DNA of 64,000 bases. It comes from Pyropia haitanensis (lineage: Eukaryota; Rhodophyta; Bangiophyceae; Bangiales; Bangiaceae). Below are positions 1 to 10,270 of the stretch, one piece after another. The position numbers and the translations under genes were made by a program. The first letter of the stretch is position 1; every line of letters starts with the position of its first letter. The DNA lies in assembly GCA_008729055.1 (NCBI GenBank), contig SDUX01000001.1:1302001-1366000 (forward strand). Reading direction: 5' to 3'. The notes under the pieces were generated by a model. That model did no database searches, was not told the origin of the DNA, and was given only the letters and a program-made list of their open reading frames with translations.

Positions 1-1
1 G

Positions 2-386
2 GTGGCGGCGGTGGCCACACGAGTGGCGGGGGCCGCGGCGGCGCGGACGACGACGGCGGCGGCGGCGGCGGCGGCGGCGACTGTGGCGGCTACGACGGCG
101 GCGGCGGCGCGGATCGCGGGCGGGACGGCGGGCGCGGCAGCGGCTGCGGCAGGCGACAGTGGCGGCGCCCACCTCTTTGAGGCCGACCACGCGGCGTGGG
201 TGAGGGCGCGGTCGGCGTTTTTACTCACGGCCGCGCCCAACGACGACGCGTGGGCGCCGCTGGTGGCGTCTGGCGCCCGCACGGCGCAGCACGAGCCGGT
301 GGCGCTGGGGGGTGTCGGTGGCAGACTGGGTCCGTGGTGGCGGTCACGGCGGCGGGAAGGGCGGCTATCCCGGCCGCCAGCGGTAG
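2..386 (+). CDS. Possible 3' end of a gene cut by the window edge
   Basis: An open frame runs in from the left edge with an Ala/Thr-rich stretch, then a more ordinary segment (FEADHAAWVRARSAFLL and following). The G-run near 307-313 is a likely frame break. Reading one frame over after it gives a short tail containing SVADWV, then a Gly-rich end, and a TAG stop at 384-386. Composition becomes more protein-like between about 150 and 330, but no family is recognised. It could also be chance coding potential in triplet-rich DNA. No start is visible, so any gene would begin outside the window. Confidence 0.22.
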
Positions 387-2289
387 GCCTGGCCGCCGGG
401 CTGCCGCCGCCGCGGGCTTGCACGCCACGTCGGACTGGCGGCTCGCCGCGGCCGCCGCCGTGGTTGTCGGCGACGGTGGGTGGGAGGGCGACGCGGTGGG
501 CGGCGGGTCGGCCTCCCCCTCGTGGTGGTGAGCGGCCTGCGACGGCGGCGGTGGCGGCGGCTGGGCCGCCCTTGCCACCGCTGCTGCCGCGGTCTCAGCC
601 GCCGCCCTGTCGGCACCTCCGCTATCACCCCCGCTGGCCGGTCGGCGTACCACGGTAAGGGGGGGGGGGGGCGCCGACCGCTGTGGGGGTACCTCTCCCG
701 GGGGATCTGAGCGAGCGGTGCCGGTGGTGCGGTCGCCGCCGCCGCCGCCGCCGCTGCCGCCGCCGCCAGCTGTTAATCCGTTTGACATGCACGATTGGCC
801 ACGGTGGGGTGTGCCGTGGGCGTCGCCGCCGGCCATGGCGGTGGGTGGTGGTGGCGGCGGTTGGGAGGGGGGTGAGGGTAGTCCAGCGCTCGCTGCGCTC
901 GACAACAGCCCGCTGCATGCAACTTTGCTCGAGCCGCCTCGGTGTAAAATCTCGCGGGCAGCCTGTAGCGCTGCTTTGAGGCCCCTCAATAATCTCCCTG
1001 CGCGCTCCAGACGCCCGCTGCCGGGCCCCCCATCTTTCGGTTGCCGATGGTGCCCCGAAATCGCGCGAGACAGTCTGCTGCCGCTGCCGGACGGCCCACA
1101 CCGTGCCCGGACGGGTCCGTTCTTAATCTCGGGGGCTGCCCCAGGCACCGTATGGCGTGCCCCCGATCTGTCGGCTGCCCCAGGAGGCGCCGGTGTCTCG
1201 CGGGGCAGTCGAGCCTTCCATGCCCCCGTGCCCGGCCGCCCATCGTGGCCATAATGGCAGTCCCTCTGGTCCCCCCAAAATCTCCCAGGCTGCCCCACGC
1301 ACCCTGTGGCTGGCCCTCCCTCTTCCGGCTGCCCCTGGCGCGCCGGTGTCTCGCACAGCAGGACCCCTCACATCTCCCTGCCTGTACGATGCTGTGTGCC
1401 GGGCCCCCAGGAGCAGCGCCCGCTGCATATACCCACCCTGGGGGCCCCCCCCTGCGCCGGCGCGCCATCAAAGCCTCGCACCGACTCATGGCGTCCGCCG
1501 CCCACCACCACGTCCCCTTCGCGACAACGGTCATCGCGGCATCTGCCGCGACCGCGTCTGCCGCCGCTGCCGTTGCTGTCGCTGTCGCCGTCGTCTCCAC
1601 CCGCTGCTGCCGCTCGTGGCGGCGCACCGCCTCCCCCCACGCCGGCGGGCTTGCCCCGCCGGCACCACCCGACGCCGCCAATGGTCGAAAGACCGGCGGC
1701 GTCGCCCGCTTCGGCGGGTGGGTGGGGGGGCGGGGTGGCGCGCCGCTGCGGCGGTTGGTTGCGGTTGGGGGCGGTGGTGGAGGTTGCGGTTGCGGTTGCT
1801 GCGGCGCGCTGTGCGGCGTCTGCCCTTACTGACGCGGCTGAGCGGTTGTGCCTGCCGTCGTGGTCATCGTCCCACGGCGTCCCCCTGCTGGGTCCCCCCC
1901 GTGCCATTAGACGGCTGTGAACGTTTACTGGTGGCCGGGGGGGGCCCAGCACCACCACGCAGCCACTCTCTTGGAGAGTGGCCGATGCGTCTGGCAGCTG
2001 TTTCCGGCGCCAGGGTGTGGGGGGCGGCCGTGCCGGCGTTGTCCGCGGCGGTCGTCGCAACCAGTGCGGCCGCGTCGCGTGGACCTTTTACGTCTGTCTA
2101 CGTAAGTTTCTCCCCCGTTCTGTTGGCGTGTTCGCTGCGGGTGCGGCAGCCAGTTCGTGCGGTGAGAGCTCTTCGCGTGCATCAACATGTTCTGACCCTC
2201 CTGAATGCATGTTTGTTGTTCTCACGTGTGAGCTTTGTTTGTTTGTCCTGGTCCCTCGTGGGTTTTTCTATTCGTGCACTCGCTCTGGC
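387..2289. other. GC-rich stretch with no recognisable gene
   Basis: Long overlapping open frames cover this stretch on both strands, but all translate to Pro/Ala/Arg/Gly-rich low complexity with no domain. They are best explained by a lack of AT-rich stop codons. It holds a degenerate direct repeat (separate entry) and several CGG/CCG triplet runs. I see no RNA gene and no convincing exon. Confidence 0.5.
1134..1353. repeat. Degenerate direct repeat, period about 154 bp
   Basis: A block of about 67 bp at 1134-1200 recurs, diverged, at 1288-1353. Both copies start with GGCTGCCCC and end with GCGCCGGTGTCTCG. The sequence before each copy is also related (GGTCC, then AATCTC), so the true unit is longer than the block. 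A weaker third copy may follow near 1358-1400. This looks like an old tandem duplication; no function is evident. Confidence 0.5.
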
Positions 2290-2640
2290 TCCCCTCTTTA
2301 TGCTTCTCCCCTCGCTCTGCCTCTCCTCTGCCTGCTCCCCCCCTCGCTTTGCCTCCTCTCTGCCTGCTCCTTCCCTCGCTTTGCCTCCCCACTGCCTGCT
2401 CCTCCCCTCGCTCTGGCTTCCCTCTGCCTGCACTCTCCCTCGCCCCTGTTTCTCCTCGCTTTGCCCCCCCCCTTTACATGGACCGCGATTTTCTTCGTCG
2501 TTTTTTATTCCCCTCCTCTCTGCACGCTCCTCGCTTCTTTGTCGGTTTTTATTCCCCTCCCCCCTCTGCACGCACCCCGCTTCTTTGTCGGTTTTTATTC
2601 CCCTCCCCCCTCTGCACACTCCCCGCTGGTTGCCGCCCTT
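2290..2640. repeat. Two adjacent pyrimidine-rich minisatellites
   Basis: From about 2300 to 2460 a unit of roughly 36 bp built on CTCTGCCTGCTCC and CCCTCGCTTTGCCTCC repeats several times with variation. From 2491 to 2626 a different unit of 44-46 bp (TTCTTTGTCGG, TTTTTATTCCCCTCC, CTCTGCAC) repeats three times, starting at 2491, 2535 and 2581. Almost every base on the plus strand is a pyrimidine. The strand asymmetry could favour triplex or R-loop formation; that is inference. Confidence 0.7.
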
Positions 2641-3079
2641 TTTTCTCTTTGCTCGCTGTCGTTCTCGTTTTTTTTTTGTCTTTGCTGACGTGCTTTATTG
2701 CACCACGCTCCCCCCCGCCCCCCTGTAATAAAAGCGCTTCTGCGCTGGGGCGGGGGGGGGCCCCCCGGCTTTGATGCCGGGGGCACCCTTCACCCTTGCC
2801 CCTTCGGGCGTGTTTTTTGTTCAAAAAAAAAAGCCGGGGCTTGGCGGGCGCCAAGTGCGCCCGCCAGCCCTTGGCGAAGCAAAAATGCTCAAAAATGCCG
2901 GGACCTTGCGGGCGCATGATGCCCCCGCTGGCCCGGTATCAATAAAAGAGGACCGTCATGTTGCTGCACGTCCCTCGCCAAGCTCCAAAAAGAAAACCCC
3001 AACAAAAAGCGCGTGCATTGGCCGTCCCCCCGAGGCTGCCCAGTGCCCCGTCCATGCCGAACGTCGTGCCGAGACTGTT
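2641..3079. other. Non-coding stretch left of transposon A
   Basis: The stretch has T and A tracts, G-runs and short inverted repeats around GGCGGGCGCC, but no recognisable gene. It directly abuts the left terminus of element A at 3080. Confidence 0.4.
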
Positions 3080-3133
3080 CTAGTGTCTATTCTACCGACC
3101 GGATCATTTGAGCCTTTTAGGATCAAATGATCC
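3080..3133 (+). repeat. Left terminal inverted repeat of element A with subterminal palindromes
   Basis: The 18-bp terminal repeat (3080-3097) is followed by a degenerate palindrome GGATCATTTGAGCC (3101-3114) and a near-perfect one GGATCAAATGATCC (3120-3133). Two palindromic sites also sit inside the right end, as expected of paired transposase-binding sites. That function is inferred. Confidence 0.7.
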
Positions 3134-3370
3134 CCTTTTCCAGGGCCTGTTTTCTCTTACTTCTCTTTGTCCCCTGCTCATTCTGACACAAGAAATGGAC
3201 TCAGCGACGGCTGTTTACCCTTGGGAGAGCTTGAGTGCATCCCATTCAAAAGAGAACACCACAGAAGGCGGGCTTTTCCTCGCCTTTTCTTGGCGCCAAA
3301 GCGGCCGACGAGGCCCGTCTGGGAGCTCTGCATGCGGCCTCCGAGTCGCCCGCGCTGGGCACAAAGGAGC

Positions 3371-3378
3371 ATAAAAAG
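3371..3378 (+). promoter_or_regulatory. TATA-like box of the element A transposase
   Basis: ATAAAAAG lies about 75 bp before the ATG at 3452, inside element A and before the gypsy insertion point. The spacing fits a TATA box with a short 5' leader. It would have driven the transposase before element Y interrupted the gene. Confidence 0.4.
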
Positions 3379-3451
3379 GTGACCTGCTGCTCCTGCCTGC
3401 CGCCCACTCCCCCGTCGGCAGTTCCCCCCCCATCCGCCAGCCCACTGCACC

Positions 3452-3503
3452 ATGAGACGGCGGAAAAAGAACAATGAACGGGCTGCAGCCAAGCCCGCCA
3501 CCC
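3452..3503 (+). pseudogene. 5' coding fragment of the piggyBac-like transposase, cut off by element Y
   Basis: The ATG at 3452 opens a basic segment (MRRRKKNNERAAAKPAT) that runs straight into the CACCC target duplication of element Y. The Pro-rich coding sequence resumes after the second CACCC, from 18252. Read straight across, the join is one frame off the main transposase frame. However, the junction sits in C-runs whose length is uncertain, and the flanking Pro/Ser-rich region has several more. The fragment is followed by an LTR on the opposite strand, so the gene should be inactive. An internal start after 18252 cannot be excluded. Confidence 0.42.
3499..3503. repeat. Target-site duplication of element Y, left copy
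   Basis: CACCC immediately precedes the LTR terminus at 3504 and is repeated exactly at 18247-18251 after the other LTR. Five bases is usual for Ty3/gypsy integration. Confidence 0.85.
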
Positions 3504-4364
3504 TGTGAGGCACCACCCACACACGGGCAGCCCTCAACGTACTGGCGCCGGTGTCAGCAACCCGTGCACCAATGAGGATGCCGGGCGCGGGGAAGGTGAC
3601 GGGTGGGATGACGGTGATGGGGGTGGGGAAGAGGATGGGCGTGACGTCGGTGAGGGTCGAGGGGGTCGAAGGTAAAGGAGGTCTTTGTGTCTCTGTCTGT
3701 GGTTTTTCCCCCGAGGTCTCTCCCGGTGGCGCCCACACTCACGCATTATATACCCCCAGGGGGGCACCCAGGGTGCCCCAAAGCATGCAATTGCCCGTCG
3801 TGCCGGTGGACGGCACCAAAGCTCTCAAAACAAAGCATGGGCTCTCAGAACAAAGCAAGGGTGGGCGTGTGCGCCCCAAGGCGCCCCACCAGAAAGCCCC
3901 AAACGGGGGGGGGACGGTGTGCGGCGCTCGTAGCGCCGCGCGGCTGGCCCCACGCGCCATTCGACCCGAAAAGCCTCAGAGGCGTGTAAGCAGACGCCAG
4001 TCTTCGGGTCGAATATCTCCCGTGGGTCAGCAAGTCTTGTCGCTCCCATTGGTCCACGGGGAGATTGTTCCGGCTTGCTGACGCGTCAGAGATGTGGCTC
4101 GTCTTTTGGTCCGTTAGTCCGTTGATCCGTTGGAGACTGTACCCGTCGGCAGATGAGTCAGGGTAGTGTCGGTTAGCCAATCCGCGGCTCCCGTGCTGAC
4201 CGTCCGTTAGTAGTAGATTATCGGACGGACACCGCGGCATGCCCCAGATTACTTTGGAGTTGATGCGTCTTGGAAGGAGTTGGCTGAGAAGGACAGGGAA
4301 GGAGAGGCCCCAGTCCTTATCCCCTAGGCTCCAGTCTTGGGGATTTAAGGGGCATATCCTTACA
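3504..4364 (-). repeat. 3' LTR of element Y
   Basis: The LTR is 861 bp. On the minus strand it begins TGTAAGGATATG at 4364 and ends GCCTCACA at 3504. It shares a TATATAA box with the other LTRs and differs from the LTRs of X at a small number of bases and by 2 bp in length. Confidence 0.92.
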
Positions 4365-4378
4365 CCTCCCCCCCCTTA
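4365..4378 (-). promoter_or_regulatory. Polypurine tract of element Y
   Basis: On the minus strand a G-rich purine run lies between the pol stop codon and the TG of the 3' LTR, where plus-strand DNA synthesis is primed in LTR retroelements. It matches the tract of element X at 14663-14675. Confidence 0.8.
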
Positions 4379-7300
4379 GGATGCGCGGCGCAGGAAAGCG
4401 TCCAACACCTCAGGTGCGTTCGCAAGGTCTTGCTTGGTCAGCCAGGAGTTCTCGCTGACGTCACAGCCTTTCCACTTGACCAGGTACTGTAGTCGTCCAC
4501 GGCGCTTTCGTGACCTTATGATGGAGTCGACTTCGTACTCGACAGAACCGTCCGGAAATGCCACCGGAGGCGGAACGGGAGGAAGTCGGCCATAAGGATC
4601 AGCGCGGTACGGCTTCAGCAAGCTCGCATGAAAGGCGTTGTGAACCTTGCGATCGAGCACCGCTTGGGGAAGATCCAGGCGGAACGTCACATCGTTGATA
4701 CTCTCAGTGACGCGGTACGGTCCTGAGTACTTGGGCATCAGCTTGCGAGCGCCTTGGAAAGCATCTGGCATAAGGTGTTTGGTACTTAGTAGCACCAGAT
4801 CGTCCACGGCGATCTTGCAAGGTCGGCGATGGCGATTTGCGTACGCCGAGCGCGCCTCATTTGCACTCTTGATGGCTGAGATGGCAGTCTCTTGAGCATG
4901 TTGGAGACCGCTTAGCCAGTCAGACACTGCAGGCATGCTTGACTCTGAGTTTTCGAGGATGTCCATTGGTACCGTCTTAGGTTCGAATCCGTAGTTCAGG
5001 AAGAAAGGGGAGTACGTTGTAACAGCATTTGGCGACCGGTTGTAGGCTACTTCGGCAGCAACCAGAAAGAGGTCCCAATCGCCTTGGTGATGGTTGACAA
5101 AGTTTCGCAGGATTTCTTCGATCTTCTTGTTCATGATCTCAGTTTGTCCGTCGGTTTGCGGGTGGTACGCTGAAGAGGCCTTGATCTTGACCTTGAGAAT
5201 CTCCGTGAGCGACTGCCAGAAGTTGGAGAAGAAAATGCGGTCCCTGTCGCAGACAACATCAGCTGGGAGTCCGTGGTGTCGATAGACGTGATCATGGTAG
5301 AGCTGAGCTGCGACTGGCGCCGTACAGTCTGGCTTCATAGGGGCGAGGCGAATCATCTTGGAGAGGCGGTCGACAACGACGTAAATCCCGTTGTGGCCTC
5401 TTGGAGTCAGAGGAAGAGGCGTGATAAAGTCCATGGAGACACTTGCCCATCGTTGGCTCGGGGGGTCCAAGGGTTTGAGGTGACCCAGAGGTGAATGGGT
5501 GCTAGCCTTGTTCCGCTGGCACAAATCACATGTTTGTACGTATCTTTGGATGTCTTTCCGCATTGTCTTCCAGTAGTACTTGGAAGAGATAACCTTGGTT
5601 GTTTTCTTGACTCCCATGTGCCCTTGGCACGGGACATCATGGTAGTCGTGGAGTAGTCTTTGGCGTAGAGTACCGACGGGGATACACGTACGGTCACCTC
5701 GTTTCAACAACCTCATGTGTAGCCGGTAGGGAGATACCGGGTCTTTGACTAGGTCGGCAAACTCGGGGTCCGCGTCGTACTCTTGTCTTAAGGTGGCAAG
5801 GTCTTGATCACTTTGGTTGATGGTCATGAGGTTGTTGATTTCAGTTTTCTTGGGGAGTTCTTCAATGGTCTTGGTCAGCACGCGACTAAGAAGGTCTTGA
5901 TTGGGGGCGTGCTTGTCGGGAGCATCTTGTGGCTGCCTGGAAAGGGCATCAGCCACGGGGTTCGAAGTGCCCTTGATTGGGACAATCTTGAACTGGAACT
6001 GGTCCAGAAACTCCAGCCACTTGACTTGGCGATCGTTCAGCTTCTCTTGGGTGCTTAGGTATCTCAGAGACTCATGGTCGGTGTGGACCTCAAAGGGTCT
6101 TCCGTAGAGGTAGCAGCGCCAATGCCGGATAGCTTGTACGACTGCAAGCAGTTCTCTTTCACGAATGCTGTAGCGCTGCTCGTGGATGTTGAGGGTTAAC
6201 GAGAAGTACGCCACTGGACGCCGTCCGCGTCCATCATCTTGCTCAAGGACTGCGCCCACAGCATACCCGCTGGCATCTGTAGACACGTAGATTGGGTATC
6301 TCTTGTCGAAAGGCCTTAGCACCGGTGCGTTTGTCGTTAGGTCCTGCAGCTGCTCAAAGGATTTCTGGGCGTCGGGTGTCCACTCGAAGTCGACATTCCC
6401 AGTCAGCCTCGTTAGCGGCGTAGCTACGGCAGCCATTCCCTTGATGAATCTTCGATAGAAGTTGACCATACCGAGGAAAGATTGTACATCCTTTTTGCTC
6501 CTCGGTGTTGCCCACGTACGGATGGCTTGGACCTTGTAGTCTTCCATAGAGAAGCCTTTCTCGGAGATGACGTGGCCAAGGTAGTCCACAGTAGTTCGAG
6601 CGAACTGGCACTTGCTCAGCTTGGCGTAGAGCTTGTGTTCTCGTAATTTCTCGAGTGCTAATCGTAGGTGCTTGAGGTGATCGTCGTAAGTTTCGCTGTA
6701 GACTAGGATGTCGTCGAGGTAGACACAGATGAAGTCGTACAGATAGGGTCGGAAGACATCGTTCATTAGGTTCATGAAGACCGCGGGTGCATTTGTCAGA
6801 CCAAAGGGTACGACGGTGAACTCATAGAATCCGTACTTGGTTCGAAACGCCGTCAAAGGTATTGTTTCTGGGTCAAGGCGAATTTGGTGATAGCCAGAGC
6901 GGAGGTCGATCTTTGTAAAGTACTTGGCCTTTCGCAGTTGGTCAAAGATGTCGTCGATGCGTGGTAGTGGGTACGCGTTCTTGATAGTAGCCTTGTTCAG
7001 GGCCCTGTAGTCGATGCACATTCGCCAGCCACCGTCCTTCTTTGCCGCAAAGAGGACGGAAGAGCCCCACGGTGAGGTGCTTGGTTGGATGAATCCCTTC
7101 CTTATGAGGCCGGCCAGTTGAGTCTTGAGTTCTTCGAGCTCCCATTCGGCTAGTCGGTAAATTCCGCTACGACGCGGTTGGGCGTCATCGGTCAGCTTGA
7201 TGCTAAATTTGTGACTGCGCTCAGGAGGGAGTCCGTCGGGGAGCTCGTCTGGGAAGACGTCAGCGTACTCTTTGAGAATCTCTTGAACTTCTTTCTTGTC

Positions 7301-7918
7301 TTCGCCTTGTCCCATCGTAATGGCGTTAATGTCGAAGGTGCTAGAGGGATCTTCCGACTGCAGGTAGATGGCAAAAACAGGGCACCTTTGAACGAGGTCC
7401 CGAGCAAGGCGTTGCCGACTGATCAGAGCTTCGGGCTTCTTGAGGGAGGCAGTGATAGAAATGTTCTTGTGGTTGAACTTGAAGGAGATCTTGTTTTTCT
7501 TGTTGTTGATTTTGGCGTCCTTGTCATCGCGCCACTTCTTTCCCAGGATGAGGTCGTACGCGCTCAATTCACAAACAGCAAACCGAAGTCGCTCTTGGTA
7601 CGGTCCGATGTGAATCTCAAGAGGGTCAACGGTTTCAGCGAGGACATGGGAGCGGCCATCGGGCATGCTTGCCGCGAAGTCCGTTCCTTTCGTTTTCACA
7701 TGCAAGGAGGTAACGAGGCGCCTTGAGACGACGTTGATGGGAGATCCGTCGTCGAACAGCACCTTAACAGCTTTTCCATTGACAGAAGCAGTAGAAAGCA
7801 GAAGCCCGAGTCGCGGGCCTTCAAATGGTGACGACATATTTTCAGGAACCGAAGGAGCGTCTTTCACAGATGTTGAGGATTGTTGCTGCTTCAGTTCCGC
7901 TGGCCTTTTGGGCAGTCC
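4376..7918 (-). CDS. pol: Pol polyprotein of element Y (PR-RT-RNase H-IN-chromodomain)
   Basis: The frame is intact and encodes the enzymes for reverse transcription and integration. Order from the amino end: retropepsin-like protease ([12 protein letters not shown]), reverse transcriptase with YLDD, Ty3-type RNase H ([15 protein letters not shown]), HHCC zinc-binding and DDE integrase core, and a C-terminal chromodomain (YLVKWKGC) that marks chromoviruses. The open frame extends upstream into the end of gag by 28 bases in the -1 frame, so no separate start is needed. The protein differs from the X copy at a few residues. Here the RNase H-proximal motif keeps the usual tryptophan ([10 protein letters not shown]), where X has cysteine. 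Y is therefore the better-preserved reference copy. Confidence 0.93.
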   Translation of the reverse strand, partial: GLPKRPAELKQQQSSTSVKDAPSVPENMSSPFEGPRLGLLLSTASVNGKAVKVLFDDGSPINVVSRRLVTSLHVKTKGTDFAASMPDGRSHVLAETVDPLEIHIGPYQERLRFAVCELSAYDLILGKKWRDDKDAKINNKKNKISFKFNHKNISITASLKKPEALISRQRLARDLVQRCPVFAIYLQSEDPSSTFDINAITMGQGEDKKEVQEILKEYADVFPDELPDGLPPERSHKFSIKLTDDAQPRRSGIYRLAEWELEELKTQLAGLIRKGFIQPSTSPWGSSVLFAAKKDGGWRMCIDYRALNKATIKNAYPLPRIDDIFDQLRKAKYFTKIDLRSGYHQIRLDPETIPLTAFRTKYGFYEFTVVPFGLTNAPAVFMNLMNDVFRPYLYDFICVYLDDILVYSETYDDHLKHLRLALEKLREHKLYAKLSKCQFARTTVDYLGHVISEKGFSMEDYKVQAIRTWATPRSKKDVQSFLGMVNFYRRFIKGMAAVATPLTRLTGNVDFEWTPDAQKSFEQLQDLTTNAPVLRPFDKRYPIYVSTDASGYAVGAVLEQDDGRGRRPVAYFSLTLNIHEQRYSIRERELLAVVQAIRHWRCYLYGRPFEVHTDHESLRYLSTQEKLNDRQVKWLEFLDQFQFKIVPIKGTSNPVADALSRQPQDAPDKHAPNQDLLSRVLTKTIEELPKKTEINNLMTINQSDQDLATLRQEYDADPEFADLVKDPVSPYRLHMRLLKRGDRTCIPVGTLRQRLLHDYHDVPCQGHMGVKKTTKVISSKYYWKTMRKDIQRYVQTCDLCQRNKASTHSPLGHLKPLDPPSQRWASVSMDFITPLPLTPRGHNGIYVVVDRLSKMIRLAPMKPDCTAPVAAQLYHDHVYRHHGLPADVVCDRDRIFFSNFWQSLTEILKVKIKASSAYHPQTDGQTEIMNKKIEEILRNFVNHHQGDWDLFLVAAEVAYNRSPNAVTTYSPFFLNYGFEPKTVPMDILENSESSMPAVSDWLSGLQHAQETAISAIKSANEARSAYANRHRRPCKIAVDDLVLLSTKHLMPDAFQGARKLMPKYSGPYRVTESINDVTFRLDLPQAVLDRKVHNAFHASLLKPYRADPYGRLPPVPPPVAFPDGSVEYEVDSIIRSRKRRGRLQYLVKWKGCDVSENSWLTKQDLANAPEVLDAFLRRAS

Positions 7919-8168
7919 TTAGCCATGTGTCCTTTCTCGCGACAGCGAAGGCAGAGACCCTCGCGCATGCAGCGCTGGCGTTCGTCTGGCGTCAGCTTTT
8001 CGATCTTGATGCTGGAAATGTCCATCGGGACAACGCCCATCGTCGGTGGCTTGCCAGAAGTGCTGTTAACATTGCTGGTGATACGGGACACTCCAGCCTT
8101 GGCCGCTTCCACGCGCAGGGCGTCCGTCATCAGTGATTCAAGATCGGTGTACGTCTTGAGGCACAGTG
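7891..8168 (-). pseudogene. gag: C-terminal part of gag of element Y, separated by element X
   Basis: This part holds the end of the capsid-like region and the CCHC zinc knuckle ([14 protein letters not shown]), ending at the stop at 7891-7893. The N-terminal part of the same gene is at 15539-16144, and the two are separated by the whole of element X. The CAGTG at 8164-8168 is one copy of X's target duplication. A functional Gag cannot be made from this copy as it stands. Confidence 0.9.
8164..8168. repeat. Target-site duplication of element X, left copy
   Basis: CAGTG directly before the LTR at 8169 is repeated at 15539-15543 directly after the other LTR. Collapsing the two restores a gag sequence matching the intact gag of X. 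Confidence 0.92.
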
Positions 8169-9031
8169 TGTAAGGATATGCCCCTTAAATCCCCAAGACT
8201 GGAGCCTAGGGGAGAAGGACTGGGGCCTCTCCTTCCCTGTCCTTCTCAGCCAACTCCTTCCAAGACGCATCAACTCCAAAGTAATCTGGGGCATGCCGCG
8301 GTGTCCATCCGATAATCTACTACTAACGGACGGTCAGCACGGGAGCCGCGGATTGGCTAACCGACACTACCCTGACTCATCTGCCGACGGGTACAGTCTC
8401 CAACGGATCAACGGACTAACGGACCAAAAGACGAGCCACATCTCTGACGCGTCAGCAAGCCGGAACAATCTCCCCGTGGACCAATGGGAGCGACAAGACT
8501 TGCTGACCCACGGGAGATATTCGACCCGAAGACTGGCGTCTGCTTACACGCCTCTGAGGCTTTTCGGGTCGAATGGCGCGTGGGGCCAGCCGCGCGGCGC
8601 TACGAGCGCCGCACACCGTCCCCCCCCCGTTTGGGGCTTTCTGGTGGGGCGCCTTGGGGCGCACACGCCCACCCTTGCTTTGTTCTGAGAGCCCATGCTT
8701 TGTTTTGAGAGCTTTGGTGCCGTCCACCGGCACGACGGGCAATCGCATGCTTTGGGGCACCCTGGGTGCCCCCCTGGGGGTATATAATGCGTGAGTGTGG
8801 GCGCCACCGGGAGAGACCTCGGGGGAACAACCACAGACAGAGACACAAAGACCTCCTGTACCTTCGACCCCCTCGACCCTCACCGACGTCACGCCCATCC
8901 TCTTCCCCACCCCCATCACCGTCATCCCACCCGTCACCTTCCCCGCGCCCGGCATCCTCATTGGCTTGCACGGGTTGCTGACACCGGCACCAGTACGTTG
9001 AGGGCTGCCCGTGTGTGGGTGGTGCCTCACA
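8169..9031 (+). repeat. 5' LTR of element X
   Basis: The LTR is 863 bp, starting TGTAAGGATATG and ending GCCTCACA. The TATA box at 8781-8787 divides it into a U3 of about 640 bp and a short R-U5. Confidence 0.94.
8781..8787 (+). promoter_or_regulatory. TATA box in the LTR of element X
   Basis: TATATAA follows the run GCCCCCCTGGGGG, about 613 bp into the LTR. The same box sits at the equivalent place in all four LTRs of the nest, consistent with an RNA polymerase II start site 25-30 bp downstream. Confidence 0.7.
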
Positions 9032-9052
9032 TGTGGTAGCTTCAGGTAGTTT
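9032..9052 (+). promoter_or_regulatory. Primer-binding region of element X
   Basis: TGTGGTAGCTTCAGG follows the 5' LTR directly. Minus-strand priming sites usually begin TGG, complementary to a tRNA CCA end. TGG occurs two bases inside (9034-9036). I cannot name the tRNA. Element Y has the same sequence with one difference. Confidence 0.5.
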
Positions 9053-9108
9053 GACTTCCTCTTGGCGGTGACGTTGCGATTCCGTCCTGGATTTGGCCCT
9101 CCCTGTGT

Positions 9109-9906
9109 TTGTGCACTCGTGCTGCCCCCTGTGTTCGGCGTGCCTCGGGCATTGTAATACGAACGCAGCGGGTTCCACGAATCACACCGAAAGAACACTG
9201 CCCTGACACTGCCCTGGTGGCCCCTGTCACGGTTTTTTTCTTTTGGTCGACTGATTGTCGAAACCCAGTGAGTGCCAAATCAGGTTCGGAATTTTCTTCC
9301 TCGGCGTTGGCGGACGCCCCGACTTCCTCGGCGGCGACGGCGCGCCCCCCGACGGCGCGCGGCACCCCGGCGGCGCGCGGCACCGCGGCGGCGCGCGACA
9401 CCGCGGCGGCACGTGGCACCCCGGCGGGCGCATCCACGTCATCCTCTGTGGCGGCGACGGCCGCATCGGCGGCGCCAGCCGCATCCAAGCCCCCCCTCTC
9501 GCGCAAGGGTAAGGGCCCGGCCACGTCAGGCCCGGCGGTCCCAGCCAACCGGCGCCTGCTGCTGCCCGCGCAGGATCCGGCCCGGCGCTACATCGCGCCG
9601 CCGGCCCCACGAATCGGCCACATCCGACCGACGACCGCGCGCGCAGCAGAGCAGCGAGAGCAGCGCCGGATCGCCAAGACCATCCCCAAGGGCAAATACG
9701 TTTGCAAGCCGTGCGGTGTGCGTTGCAACAGCCTGACAGTGCTGCGCGACCATCGCTGGTCGCGGCGCCACCGCAATACGGTCAACCGTCCAGCGACCCG
9801 CCCTCGTTGCGACGTGTGCGATCGCGAATTTGAGACGGTCGAGCACTTCGAACGCCACCAGCGTGGCAAGGATCACCACCGCACGCTGGCGCGCCGCACC
9901 GACTGA
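9109..9906 (+). CDS. Leader ORF of element X with two C2H2 zinc fingers
   Basis: The open frame of up to 265 codons lies between the 5' LTR and gag, in the sense orientation. Its first half is Ala/Thr/Pro/Arg-rich and includes a short repeat, ARGTPA-like, four times (about 9350-9425). Its end holds two zinc fingers, CKPCGVRCNSLTVLRDHRWSRRH and CDVCDREFETVEHFERHQRGKDH (seen at 9705-9770 and 9809-9885). The H-x5-H spacing and basic residues resemble U1/matrin or JAZ-type nucleic-acid-binding fingers. No in-frame ATG is visible upstream of the fingers, so a non-AUG start, splicing from elsewhere or the 5' end being non-coding remain open. It ends TGA at 9904-9906, 364 bases before the gag ATG. 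A homologous frame exists in Y. Confidence 0.62.
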   Translation: MCTRAAPCVRRASGIVIRTQRVPRITPKEHCPDTALVAPVTVFFFWSTDCRNPVSAKSGSEFSSSALADAPTSSAATARPPTARGTPAARGTAAARDTAAARGTPAGASTSSSVAATAASAAPAASKPPLSRKGKGPATSGPAVPANRRLLLPAQDPARRYIAPPAPRIGHIRPTTARAAEQREQRRIAKTIPKGKYVCKPCGVRCNSLTVLRDHRWSRRHRNTVNRPATRPRCDVCDREFETVEHFERHQRGKDHHRTLARRTD

Positions 9907-10270
9907 CACCTCGCAACACCCCCCAGGATCTGTGCAAGAGACGCGATTTTCCCCCTTTGATCCCCCCGCGTGGAAATCCGGCACGACCCGACTCGGGCCC
10001 GTGCGCGGCGGCCGGCGGGAAAATCCGATTGCGTGATTTGAGTCTTCGAATTCTGCTTCATCGCATCGCTTGTGACCCATCAAATAGTGTTGTCCATCTT
10101 TGGAAACGTGGTAGCCACGACGGCCACGCTTGTCCAGAGCTAGTGCAGCACTATTTTGCTTGGTCAAATTAACTTGCACATCTTGTAAGACTTGCCCCGT
10201 GCTCTGCCGGAGTAAGTCAAACCGGATCTGTTGGGTTAATTTGATTGTTGCGGACCTCACCCAGGACGCA

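Noticed and set aside
1157..2728. A 523-codon open frame on the plus strand
   Set aside because: It runs through the pyrimidine minisatellites and degenerate repeats and translates to Pro/Ser/Leu low complexity; no domain, and equally long frames overlap it.
9526..10260. A 244-codon minus-strand frame in the leader region of X, mirrored at 16155-16889
   Set aside because: Antisense to the zinc-finger ORF; the sense frame has the finger motifs and no recognisable domain is present in antisense.
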